A DNA stretch of 9,102 bases from Anaerolineales bacterium UBA6663. Lineage in GTDB: Bacteria > Chloroflexota > Anaerolineae > Anaerolineales > UBA6663. Positions 1 through 6,651 of the stretch are shown piece by piece; positions within the stretch are counted from its first letter, which is position 1, and every line of letters begins with the position of its first letter. Location of the stretch: contig DKKP01000094.1 of the NCBI GenBank assembly GCA_002455335.1, positions 298-9,399 on the forward strand, written 5' to 3'. The translations under genes were made by a program, and so were the position numbers. The notes under the pieces are model-generated. The model did not search any database. It worked only from the letters and a program-made list of their open reading frames with translations, and had not been told where the DNA came from.

Positions 1-447
1 GATGAGCCGACGACCGCGCTCGATGTCACCATCCAGGCCCAGATCCTGCGGTTGCTGAAGAGCCTGCGCGACAAACACGGCCTGACGATCTTGCTGATCA
101 CGCATGACCTGGGTGTCGTGGCGCAGACCTGCGACAGAGTCGGTGTTCTGTATGCGGGAACCCTGGTCGAGCTTGCGGCTGCCGCGAGTCTGTTTCGCGG
201 ACCGAAACACCCGTACACGCAGGGGTTGCTCGCAGCGCTGCCCAGGCCCGGCTCGCGCGGGGCTGAACTGGCCGCGATCGAGGGCCAGGTGCCATCAGGT
301 CTGGCGGCCATCACCGGCTGCCCGTTTGCGGCGCGCTGTGCTCGGGTCTTCGAACCCTGTCGCGAACTCAAGCCGATGCTGCTCGAGGTCGCGCCGGGTC
401 AACGCGTCGCCTGTCACCTGTATGCACCTGAGGAGGCGGGGCGATGA
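1..447 (+). CDS. Oligopeptide/dipeptide-type ABC transporter ATP-binding protein, C-terminal part (5' end outside window)
   Basis: The reading frame is open from base 1 and encodes about the last 148 residues of an ABC ATPase of the OppD/DppD family. Such proteins hydrolyse ATP on the cytoplasmic side to drive uptake of peptides, nickel or related solutes. The window opens inside Walker B ([10 protein letters not shown]), followed by the switch histidine in [12 protein letters not shown]. The Walker A, Q-loop and signature motifs lie upstream. The end carries the oligopeptide-transporter C-terminal extension: [13 protein letters not shown], then a four-cysteine pattern ([15 protein letters not shown]). 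In this family that pattern is known to hold an iron-sulfur cluster; here it is only inferred. The stop overlaps the start of the next ATPase gene as ATGA, so the two are translationally coupled and very likely form the heterodimeric ATPase of one transporter. Substrate cannot be told from the ATPases alone. Confidence 0.93.
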   Translation, partial: DEPTTALDVTIQAQILRLLKSLRDKHGLTILLITHDLGVVAQTCDRVGVLYAGTLVELAAAASLFRGPKHPYTQGLLAALPRPGSRGAELAAIEGQVPSGLAAITGCPFAARCARVFEPCRELKPMLLEVAPGQRVACHLYAPEEAGR

Positions 448-1415
448 CGCTTCTCGAGGTCCGTGGTCTGAGCAAGGCCTTCCCGATTCGCTCAGGCGCG
501 TTCAGGCGCCGGCTGGCGCGCGTGGTCGACGATGTCAGCTTCACGCTGAACGCCGGTGAGACGTTGGGGCTTGTGGGTGAGTCGGGCTGTGGCAAGACCA
601 CGCTGGCGCGCTGTATCCTGCGGATCTCGGAACCGACGGCCGGCGAAGTCGTGTTCGGCGGCCAGGATCTGGTGAAGCTCGGCCATGGCGCCCTGCGCGC
701 GCGTCGGAGCGAGTTGGCGATCGTCTATCAAAATCCGTATCTCTCGCTGAGCCCACGGCTGAATGTGCACGACCTCGTGGCTGAGCCGCTTGTCACGCAT
801 ACCCGGTTGCGTGGTTCGGCGCTGACGACGCGCGTGATCGAGCTGTTGCAGGCGGTCGGGCTCTCGGCAGATGACCTGCGCAAGCGGGCGCGCCAACTCT
901 CGGGCGGTCAGGCGCAGCGGGTGGCGATCGCGCGGGCGCTGGCCTTGCGGCCCAAGTTGATCGTGCTCGACGAGCCCACTTCGGCGCTCGATGTTTCGGT
1001 GCAGGCTCAGGTGCTCAATCTACTTGTCCGATTGCAGCGCGAATACGGCCTGGCGTATTTATTCATCTCGCACAATCTGGATGTCGTTCAGCATATGGCC
1101 GACCGGATCCTCGTGATGTACCTCGGTCGGATGGTTGAGAGCGGCCCGACAAGCGCCATCTTCGCCGCGCCCAAGCACCCGTATACCCTGGCGTTGCTGG
1201 CGGCCACGCCGGAGCCAGATCCCGATCGACCGGCTCCAACGATCGCGCTCGAAGGAAACGTGCCGAGCCCGCTCGACCCGCCACCCGGTTGCCGCTTCCA
1301 CCCGCGCTGCCCTCTGGCTCAGGACCTGTGCAGGACCCAGGCGCCGGCGCTGCGGCCGTTGCGCGACGGACATGTCTCGGCCTGTCACTTTGCCGAGGAA
1401 TTGCCGGGCGCATGA
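444..1415 (+). CDS. Oligopeptide/dipeptide-type ABC transporter ATP-binding protein (OppF/DppF-like)
   Basis: A complete 323-residue ABC ATPase, normal length for OppF/DppF. In order: Walker A GESGCGKTT (45-53), Q-loop glutamine at 96 (VYQNPY), signature LSGGQAQR (152-159), Walker B LIVLDEP (172-178), D-loop SALD, and switch histidine 210 in LFISHNLDVV. The C-terminal extension has KHPYTLALLAATP and a cysteine set (GCRFHPRC, LC, SACH) matching the predicted iron-sulfur site of the upstream partner. All residues needed for ATP hydrolysis are present. The ATG at 444 overlaps the preceding stop by 4 nt and has AGGAGG (431-436) 7 nt upstream, so the start is secure. It should pair with the preceding ATPase under two permease subunits and a solute-binding protein encoded upstream. 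Peptides are the default substrate guess; nickel or other solutes are possible. Confidence 0.95.
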   Translation: MTLLEVRGLSKAFPIRSGAFRRRLARVVDDVSFTLNAGETLGLVGESGCGKTTLARCILRISEPTAGEVVFGGQDLVKLGHGALRARRSELAIVYQNPYLSLSPRLNVHDLVAEPLVTHTRLRGSALTTRVIELLQAVGLSADDLRKRARQLSGGQAQRVAIARALALRPKLIVLDEPTSALDVSVQAQVLNLLVRLQREYGLAYLFISHNLDVVQHMADRILVMYLGRMVESGPTSAIFAAPKHPYTLALLAATPEPDPDRPAPTIALEGNVPSPLDPPPGCRFHPRCPLAQDLCRTQAPALRPLRDGHVSACHFAEELPGA

Positions 1416-1509
1416 GCGACTTCACCCGCCGCCGAAACCTCGCACTATGAGACGTTCATCTACCTCTTAGCCGCCAGGCTCCGACAAGATCGCCTCATGC
1501 AAAACGTGC

Positions 1510-1518
1510 TGCTAAAGT
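1510..1518 (+). promoter_or_regulatory. Possible extended -10 promoter for the SDR gene
   Basis: TGCTAAAGT matches an extended -10 element (TG, one base, then TAnnnT). No good -35 hexamer sits 16-18 nt upstream, which extended -10 promoters can tolerate. Transcription would begin near 1525 and give a leader of about 25 nt containing the ribosome site GGGGAG (1535-1540). This is inference from the sequence pattern only. Confidence 0.35.
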
Positions 1519-1549
1519 TCGAGCCTGCCTACACGGGGAGAGAGCACTT

Positions 1550-2182
1550 GTGCCTAACGCATTGATCTGGGGCGCCGCCGGCGGGATCGGTCGCGCGCTC
1601 GTAGACCAACTCATCGACCAGCACTGGCACGTGCATGCCGTTTCGCGACATCGCTCAGACGTCGGGTCATTGACGCCCTTTGCGCATGAAGCTGATGTTG
1701 CCGATGCGTACGCGGTGCAGCAGGCGGTCATCGCAATCGCCCAACAAGCAACCGAGATCCACCTGATGATCTACGCCGTCGGTGACATTGCCTCACAACC
1801 GGTGGAGATGATGACACCGGAAGCGTGGCGCCGGTTGCTGGACGCCAATTTGACCGGCGCCTATCTGACGACGCATCACAGTCTGCCGCTCCTGGCCCCG
1901 GACGCACACCTGATCTATGTCGGCGCCGTGCACGAGCGCATGCGCCTGCCGGGGCTGGCGGCCTATGCGGCCGCGAAAGCCGGGCTGGAGGCTTTCGCCG
2001 ACTCCCTGCGCAAGGAACAACGCGGTCGACGAGTCACGGTGGTGCGCCCAGGCCCGGTCGACACGCCGTTCTGGGCGAAAGTGCCGTTCAGGCTGCCCCC
2101 ACAGGCGCTGAGCCCGGGCGCCCTTGCTGAGCGCATCGTGGGCTTTCATGAAGCCGGGGCGCAGGGCGTGCTGGAGCCGTAA
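1550..2182 (+). CDS. SDR-family NAD(P)-dependent oxidoreductase, catalytic Ser not conserved
   Basis: A 210-residue Rossmann-fold protein of the short-chain dehydrogenase/reductase superfamily. The N-terminal strand ALIWG runs into the cofactor loop GAAGGIG (8-14). Arg33 after the second strand (VSRH) suggests NADP(H). YAVG (75-78) stands where NNAG is usual, Asn100 is the structural Asn (DANLTGAY), and YAAAK supplies Tyr139 and Lys143. PGPVDTPFW follows the active site. The normal serine about 13 residues before the tyrosine is Ala126 (YVGAV), with no serine nearby, so catalysis may be altered or lost. At 210 residues it is shorter than the usual 240-260. The start is GTG at 1550, with GGGGAG 9 nt upstream. 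The 134-nt gap after the transporter and the likely promoter at 1510 suggest independent transcription. Substrate unknown. Confidence 0.88.
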   Translation: MPNALIWGAAGGIGRALVDQLIDQHWHVHAVSRHRSDVGSLTPFAHEADVADAYAVQQAVIAIAQQATEIHLMIYAVGDIASQPVEMMTPEAWRRLLDANLTGAYLTTHHSLPLLAPDAHLIYVGAVHERMRLPGLAAYAAAKAGLEAFADSLRKEQRGRRVTVVRPGPVDTPFWAKVPFRLPPQALSPGALAERIVGFHEAGAQGVLEP

Positions 2183-2230
2183 CCGGTTTCATCACGACTT
2201 TATGGCCGCGCGGCGTAACTGACCGTAAAC

Positions 2231-2241
2231 AAAAGGAGGTG
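2231..2241 (+). promoter_or_regulatory. Very strong Shine-Dalgarno sequence with no start codon at the usual distance
   Basis: AAAAGGAGGTG, followed by A at 2242, is complementary to the 16S rRNA 3' end over about 11 bases. No ATG, GTG or TTG in any frame lies 4-12 nt downstream. In the histidine-kinase frame the nearest candidates are GTG 2239, which is part of the motif itself, and GTG 2257, 17 nt past AGGAGG. AGGT-GAGC-ACCT (2236-2247) could also form a 4-bp hairpin over the motif. How it acts on translation of the kinase is unresolved. Confidence 0.5.
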
Positions 2242-2289
2242 AGCACCTGCCCGGCGGTGCACGTTTCGGGCGCGAATCGAAAGGCTTCT

Positions 2290-3408
2290 GTGAAGGAACG
2301 TCTGGGTCGTCTGTGGCCAGGGACCTGGCTGCTGCTTTACGCTCTGGCCATCGTTGTTGTAGGGGGCCTGGTCGTCTATTCCGGGGCCTCCAACGCCTGG
2401 ATGGCCCTCCTGATCATCCCGGTCCCCGGGTTCGTGATCTGGAGGCCCACGCGTCTGCACTGGCCGATGGCACTCATGCTCTTTGCGGCCTATTGGGTCA
2501 TCAACCTATCCAATCATCCCGATGACTTTGCGGCCAATCTGCGCAGTAGCGGCGTCGCGGTGCTCACCCTTGTGGTGGTGTGTGAGATCCTGTATGTGAC
2601 CGGCCGGGCGCGGCAGCGGGCCGAGGCCGCGCTGGTCGCCACGAACGAGCAACTGGCTCAGGCCGTCGTCCATGCCAATGAGTTGGCCGCAATCGCCCAG
2701 GAGGCCGACCAGATCAAGAGCGACTTCCTGGCCTCGACCTCGCATGAGCTCCGCACGCCGCTGACCGGGATCATCGCCTCGCTCGATCTCGTCCTCTCGG
2801 GGCAGTGTGCGGACCCGGACGAAGAGCGTCATTTCGTCAACATCGCGCACACCTCGTCGCAGAAGCTCCTGGATGTGGTCAACGCCGTCCTCGATATCGC
2901 CCGAATCGAGGCCGGCAAGATCGAAGTCGATCTGATGCCCGTGGATGTGGTTGCCATCGCAGCCGAGGTCCGTGACCTGTTCCGCGTGCCGGCGGCTGAT
3001 CGTGGGATCGGGCTGCGGCTCGTGCCACCGGATGATCGCAGGGCCGTCGCTCTGGCCGACGCCGACAAAGTGCGTCAGATCTTGCTCAACCTGGTCGGAA
3101 ACGCTCTCAAGTTCACCGAGCGCGGCGAGGTCACGATCGATGTCGAGTGCCAGCCGGCGGCGGGCCAGATGCGGATCCGCGTATGCGACACAGGGCTCGG
3201 TATCGCGCCAGAGAAGCAGAGCCGCTTATTCGAGCCTTTTGTGCAGGCGGACCGCGACGTGGCGCGCCGGTTCGGCGGCACAGGGCTTGGCCTCTCGATC
3301 TCGCGACGGCTCGCCGAGCGCATGGGCGGCTCGGTCTCGCTCTTCAGCGCGGGCGAAGGGCAGGGCAGCACCTTCACGTTGACTCTGCCGTTGGCGACCC
3401 GCAGCTAG
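2290..3408 (+). CDS. Membrane-anchored sensor histidine kinase (HisKA + HATPase_c), orphan
   Basis: A 372-residue kinase from this start. Four hydrophobic segments at about residues 13-31, 37-51, 56-74 and 88-104 have only short connections, so there is no sizeable external sensor domain. A coiled-coil-like linker follows. The HisKA H-box is STSHELRTPLTG, with phosphoacceptor His152. The ATPase domain shows the N-box LLNLVGNALKF (Asn271), G1 DTGLGI (Asp300 first), the F-box LFEPFVQAD, G2 GGTGLG (329-334) and a terminal GQGSTF. All catalytic boxes are intact. No receiver domain or adjacent response regulator is visible, so the partner is encoded elsewhere. The start is uncertain: GTG 2290 has AAAGG 5 nt upstream and leads straight into the first membrane segment. 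GTG 2239 would give 389 residues but lies inside a Shine-Dalgarno motif. The stop overlaps that of the convergent recD2 gene. Confidence 0.9.
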   Translation: MKERLGRLWPGTWLLLYALAIVVVGGLVVYSGASNAWMALLIIPVPGFVIWRPTRLHWPMALMLFAAYWVINLSNHPDDFAANLRSSGVAVLTLVVVCEILYVTGRARQRAEAALVATNEQLAQAVVHANELAAIAQEADQIKSDFLASTSHELRTPLTGIIASLDLVLSGQCADPDEERHFVNIAHTSSQKLLDVVNAVLDIARIEAGKIEVDLMPVDVVAIAAEVRDLFRVPAADRGIGLRLVPPDDRRAVALADADKVRQILLNLVGNALKFTERGEVTIDVECQPAAGQMRIRVCDTGLGIAPEKQSRLFEPFVQADRDVARRFGGTGLGLSISRRLAERMGGSVSLFSAGEGQGSTFTLTLPLATRS

Positions 3409-5615
3409 CCCCGCAATCGCACCGCCAAACCCGAATACCGCCGGGCCTGCTCGGCGTTGTTGACCGCGATCGCGATCGCGCGGCGCGAACCGACAAGCAC
3501 ACACAACTTCTTCGCGCGCGTGATCGCTGTGTAGAGCAGGTTGCGCTGCAAGAGCAGGTAGTGCTGGGTGACCAGCGGGATCACGACAGCCGGGTACTCG
3601 CTGCCCTGGCTCTTGTGGATCGAGACGGCGAAAGCCGGAGTGAGTTGATCAGCGTCGGCGAAGTCGTAGACGACCTCACGCTCGCCGTCGAAGACCACGG
3701 TCAGTGTCTGCGCCTCGGCGTCAAGCGCGGTGAGCAGGCCGAGGTCGCCGTTGTACACGCCCCGGCGGTGATCGTTCTGGATCTGCATCAGCCGATCGCC
3801 GACGCGAAACGGCCGACCGGCGAAGGCGCGCTCCGCTTTGTCGTACGCGGCCGGGTTGAGCGCCGCCTGCAGTTTCTCATTGAGCCGATTGACGCCCGCA
3901 TCGCCGCGCCGCATCGGGGTCAGCACCTGCACGTCACGCAACGGATCGAGCCCGAAGCGGCGCGGGATGCGTTCGGACACGACCTCGACCACGCGATCAG
4001 CTGCCTTCTCGGGGTCATCCTCGACGAACAAGAAGAAGTCCTCGGACTCTTTTGGGAACTGCGGCTGCTCGCCCTTGTTGATGCGGTGCGCGTTGGCGAT
4101 GATGTCCGACTCGGCCGCCTGGCGGAAGACCTGGGTCAGCCGCGCCACAGGCACGGCGCCGCTCCGTACGAGATCGCGTAGCACATCGCCGGCGCCGACC
4201 GAGGGCAGTTGATCGACATCGCCGACAAGGAGCACATGCGCGGCCGGATGGATGGCCTTGAACAGATGGTTGGCCATGATCAGGTCGAGCATCGACACCT
4301 CGTCGACGATGACCAGATCGGCCGGGAGCGGGTTGTTGGGCCCGTGGCTGAAGCTGCCCTCGGCGGGGTTGAACTCGAGCATCCGGTGCAACGTCTTGGC
4401 CGGCTTCCCTGTGGCCTCGGATAGACGCTTGGCGGCGCGCCCGGTCGGCGAGCACAGCGCGAGCGTGTGCCCGCGCGCCTCGGCCAGCGCGACAACGGCA
4501 CGCAGTGTCGTCGTCTTGCCGACGCCGGGACCGCCGGTGAGCACGCAGGCCTTTGAGGTCAGCGCCAGCCGCACCGCGCGCCCCTGTTCCTCCGAGAGAC
4601 CGCGGGTGGCCGGGTCATGCGAGAGCAGGTGCTCCCAGACCACGTTTGCGAATGAGGCCGAGAGCTTTGAAACCGTGCCGAACAGATCCTGCTTGCCGAT
4701 CAACGCACGCAACCGACTTGCCACGCCGATCTCGGCCAGCGCCAATGGGGTCAGGTAGACCGCCGGCGGATCGTCGGGCACGAGGCGTTCGCGGCGCACC
4801 CGACCCTGCGTCTCGAGCTCGGTCAATGCGCCTGAGAAGTCCTTGCCCGGGAGCGCGATCAGGTCGCCGGTGCGCGCGAGCAACTCGGGCTCAGGGAGGT
4901 AGACGTGGCCGTCGTCGGTGGCCTCGTTGAGCGCGTACTCGAGCCCGGCCACAAGCCGGGCCGGGGAGTCGGCCGGCAGCCCGATCGAGCGCGCGATCTT
5001 GTCGGCGGTCTTGAACCCGATGCCGACGATGTCGCGGGCCAGCCGATACGGATCGGTCTTCACGATCTGCAGGCTTGCGCTCTCGTATTGCTTGTAGATC
5101 TTGACCGCCAGCCCGCTCGAGACGCCATAGCTTTGCAGCGCGACCATGACCTCGCGGATGGCCTTCTGCTCAGCCCAGGCGTTCCGGATCTGGCTGACGC
5201 GTTTGGCGCCGATGCCCGAGACCTCGCGTAATCGTTCCGGGTTGGCGTCGATGACGTCGAGCGTGCGCTCGCCAAAGGCCGCGACGATCCGCTCGGCCGT
5301 GGCCGGGCCGATGCCCTTGATCAGGCCCGAGCCGAGATAGCGCCGGATGCCCTCGGCCGATGCCGGCAGGGTCTGCTCGACGCGCTCGGCCTTGAATTGC
5401 TGACCGTAATCGCGGTGTGCGGCCCAGCGCCCGTGCAGCGTCAGGTGTTCGCCGGGCTGTACCTCGGGCAGGTTGCCCACGACCGTGATCAGGGCGTCGT
5501 CCTCGCGCAGCATCCGCCCGGTTCGGGCGCCGTCGGGCAACAGGCGCAGGACGGTGTAGCCGTTCTCGGCGTTGAAAAACGTAATGCGCTCGACGGCTCC
5601 GGTCAGGGTCTCCAT
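3405..5615 (-). CDS. recD2: RecD2-type ATP-dependent 5'-3' DNA helicase
   Basis: A 736-residue superfamily 1B helicase, within the family's usual length. The N-terminal part (LTGAVERITF, ENGYTV) is the small beta domain typical of RecD2. Helix-hairpin-helix DNA-binding motifs follow: GIGPATAERI (about 101-110), SGIGAKR (about 132-138) and GIGFKTADK (about 196-204). Helicase motifs: Walker A GGPGVGKTT (361-369), Walker B VIVDEVSML (near 435), motif III GDVDQLPSVGAGD (near 463), TQVFRQ (near 495), SIHKSQGSEYP (near 665) and the arginine-containing motif VI YTAITRAKK (near 695). RecD2 acts alone rather than in RecBCD and is linked in other bacteria to DNA repair and replication-fork maintenance. 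ATG 5615 is preferred because it begins the conserved METLTG; TTG at 5633 would add six residues overlapping a likely -10 box. The stop overlaps the kinase stop by 4 nt, leaving no room for a terminator. Confidence 0.95.
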   Translation of the reverse strand: METLTGAVERITFFNAENGYTVLRLLPDGARTGRMLREDDALITVVGNLPEVQPGEHLTLHGRWAAHRDYGQQFKAERVEQTLPASAEGIRRYLGSGLIKGIGPATAERIVAAFGERTLDVIDANPERLREVSGIGAKRVSQIRNAWAEQKAIREVMVALQSYGVSSGLAVKIYKQYESASLQIVKTDPYRLARDIVGIGFKTADKIARSIGLPADSPARLVAGLEYALNEATDDGHVYLPEPELLARTGDLIALPGKDFSGALTELETQGRVRRERLVPDDPPAVYLTPLALAEIGVASRLRALIGKQDLFGTVSKLSASFANVVWEHLLSHDPATRGLSEEQGRAVRLALTSKACVLTGGPGVGKTTTLRAVVALAEARGHTLALCSPTGRAAKRLSEATGKPAKTLHRMLEFNPAEGSFSHGPNNPLPADLVIVDEVSMLDLIMANHLFKAIHPAAHVLLVGDVDQLPSVGAGDVLRDLVRSGAVPVARLTQVFRQAAESDIIANAHRINKGEQPQFPKESEDFFLFVEDDPEKAADRVVEVVSERIPRRFGLDPLRDVQVLTPMRRGDAGVNRLNEKLQAALNPAAYDKAERAFAGRPFRVGDRLMQIQNDHRRGVYNGDLGLLTALDAEAQTLTVVFDGEREVVYDFADADQLTPAFAVSIHKSQGSEYPAVVIPLVTQHYLLLQRNLLYTAITRAKKLCVLVGSRRAIAIAVNNAEQARRYSGLAVRLRG

Positions 5616-5624
5616 CAGGGCACC

Positions 5625-5630
5625 ATCGTA
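5625..5630 (-). promoter_or_regulatory. Possible -10 box for recD2, implying a near-leaderless mRNA
   Basis: TACGAT on the minus strand lies 9 nt upstream of the recD2 ATG, with no convincing -35. With usual spacing, transcription would begin near 5618 and leave a leader of about 3 nt. That fits the lack of a clear Shine-Dalgarno sequence before the ATG. Tentative. Confidence 0.25.
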
Positions 5631-5633
5631 CAA

Positions 5634-5779
5634 CAGACTGCGGACCGCGGCCGCTGCGCGCTTGTTTGTTGAACCCCAGGCGAGCGCGAGGCCGGGGCAC
5701 CTCGAAGAGGTCGGGCCGCACGCCTCGGTTTGTCGAAGCGATGGCCGTTGATCAGCGCCTGCGCCAGACGTCGACGGTG
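5634..5779. other. Divergent intergenic region between recD2 and the nucleotidyltransferase gene
   Basis: About 145 nt of non-coding DNA between divergent genes. It holds a GC-rich block with the palindrome GCGGCCGC (5647-5654), an AT-richer patch (cttgtttgttgaa, 5661-5673) and a small 5-bp hairpin ACCTC-GAA-GAGGT (5699-5711). The two likely -10 boxes are at its edges. I see no RNA gene, riboswitch or clear operator. Confidence 0.5.
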
Positions 5780-5788
5780 TGCTACGAT
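5780..5788 (+). promoter_or_regulatory. Possible extended -10 promoter for the nucleotidyltransferase-lipoprotein operon
   Basis: TGCTACGAT is an extended -10 element (TG, C, TACGAT). TTGATC at 5748-5753 is too far upstream (29 nt) to be its -35. The predicted start near 5795 gives a leader of about 23 nt containing GAGG (5807-5810), 7 nt before ATG 5818. This places GTG 5779 upstream of the transcript and supports the ATG as the start. Confidence 0.4.
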
Positions 5789-5817
5789 CTCGCCATAGAT
5801 TTCACCGAGGCCACCGG

Positions 5818-6651
5818 ATGTTCCATGCCCAACCCGCGCTCCCGTCCGATCGATCGTTCGAGCAGATTCTGGGCCATCTTGAGACGAACCCGCATGTCGA
5901 GGGGTTGTTGACCATCGGCTCACGCCCGCTGAGCCGGGCAGGGCCCGAGAGCGACTTCGATCTGGTCGTGGTCGTCGATGACGCGCTGGCCTCCTTGAGC
6001 GTCGCGTTGACCACGATCGAGGGTCGTCTGGCCGACCTGATCTTTGTGACTTCCGGGCAGTTGGAACGCTGGCCGGAGCCGGTCGGCGAACGCGCCTGGG
6101 CGCCGGCGCGGCTGGCGCGTTGGCTGCGTGGGGGCCAGATCGCCTTCGATCGACATGGGCGGCTTGCCGACGCTCAACGCCGCGCACAGGCGCTTGTACT
6201 GGAGGAGACGTCCGACACGCACACGCATTACGCGACCTGGTTCGGCGTCAACTACAACCTCGCCCAGAACCGGCGGATGTGGCGTTCGGCTGACCCGACC
6301 TATCGTCTGGCGGTCGAATTGCGTCTGCTGTACAGCCTGAACGAGGTCTGGCACGCATACTTTCGGCTGCGCGATTTGCCGCAGCGCGGCGAGAAGGAAC
6401 AGATCCGCTATCTTGCGGAGGCTGATCCCGCTTTTCTGCACGACTTTCAGGCGCTGCTCGGCGAACGTGAGGCCGATCAGAGACTTACGCTGTATGTTTC
6501 GGTGGCTGCAACCGCGCTTGCGCCCGCTGGCGGCCTCTGGCCGGAGGCCGCCGGCGCCGTGCTCTGCTGGCCGCCCAACAGGGGCGTGGGGCTCGAGCCC
6601 GATGCACCGCGCGCGGCCTGGCGTATGCTGTTCGAGGAGGATGCGTGGTGA
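5818..6651 (+). CDS. Nucleotidyltransferase-fold (Pol beta superfamily) protein
   Basis: A 277-residue protein with a Pol beta-type nucleotidyltransferase core at its N-terminus: GS at 34-35 (LLTIGSRPLSR), then SDFDLVVVVDD with Asp46 and Asp48, and Asp73 in RLADLIFV as a likely third metal ligand. The expected catalytic set is therefore present. The remaining 200 residues are mostly helical (NYNLAQNRRMW, LRLLYSLNEVWHAYFRLRDLP, and on to the C-terminus) and may form a substrate-binding helical domain like those of antibiotic-modifying nucleotidyltransferases. The substrate is not recognisable. ATG 5818 is chosen over GTG 5779 because it has GAGG 7 nt upstream and the GTG overlaps the predicted promoter. 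The stop overlaps the next gene's ATG in TGATG, so the two products are probably made together. It could modify a small molecule, a protein or an RNA. Confidence 0.8.
   Translation: MFHAQPALPSDRSFEQILGHLETNPHVEGLLTIGSRPLSRAGPESDFDLVVVVDDALASLSVALTTIEGRLADLIFVTSGQLERWPEPVGERAWAPARLARWLRGGQIAFDRHGRLADAQRRAQALVLEETSDTHTHYATWFGVNYNLAQNRRMWRSADPTYRLAVELRLLYSLNEVWHAYFRLRDLPQRGEKEQIRYLAEADPAFLHDFQALLGEREADQRLTLYVSVAATALAPAGGLWPEAAGAVLCWPPNRGVGLEPDAPRAAWRMLFEEDAW
6634..6640 (+). promoter_or_regulatory. Ribosome binding site for the lipoprotein gene
   Basis: GAGGAGG lies inside the end of the nucleotidyltransferase gene. It is 10 nt from ATG 6651 and 7 nt from GTG 6648; GTG 6645 (4 nt) and ATG 6654 (13 nt) are less well placed. 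ATG 6651 is preferred as the only ATG within the usual distance. Confidence 0.6.

Noticed and set aside
3465..3480. 16-nt perfect palindrome CGCGATCGCGATCGCG containing the cyanobacterial HIP1 octamer
   Set aside because: It lies inside recD2 and encodes the alternating Arg/Ala/Ile run RAIAIAV. A single occurrence in GC-rich coding DNA is not evidence for a HIP1-type repeat or for a cyanobacterial host.
3147..4181. Long open frame (344 codons) on the plus strand opposite recD2
   Set aside because: It overlaps the histidine-kinase end and lies antisense to well-conserved RecD2 helicase motifs. The product is rich in Arg and Asp/His with no recognisable domain, as expected for a shadow frame in GC-rich DNA.
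5699..5711. Inverted repeat ACCTC-GAA-GAGGT in the divergent intergenic region as an operator
   Set aside because: Five base pairs with a 3-nt centre is expected often by chance, and it is not placed at either predicted promoter.
5779..5817. GTG 5779 as an upstream start for the nucleotidyltransferase gene
   Set aside because: It overlaps the predicted -10 element, has no ribosome site, and adds a basic stretch with no family match; ATG 5818 has GAGG at the right distance.
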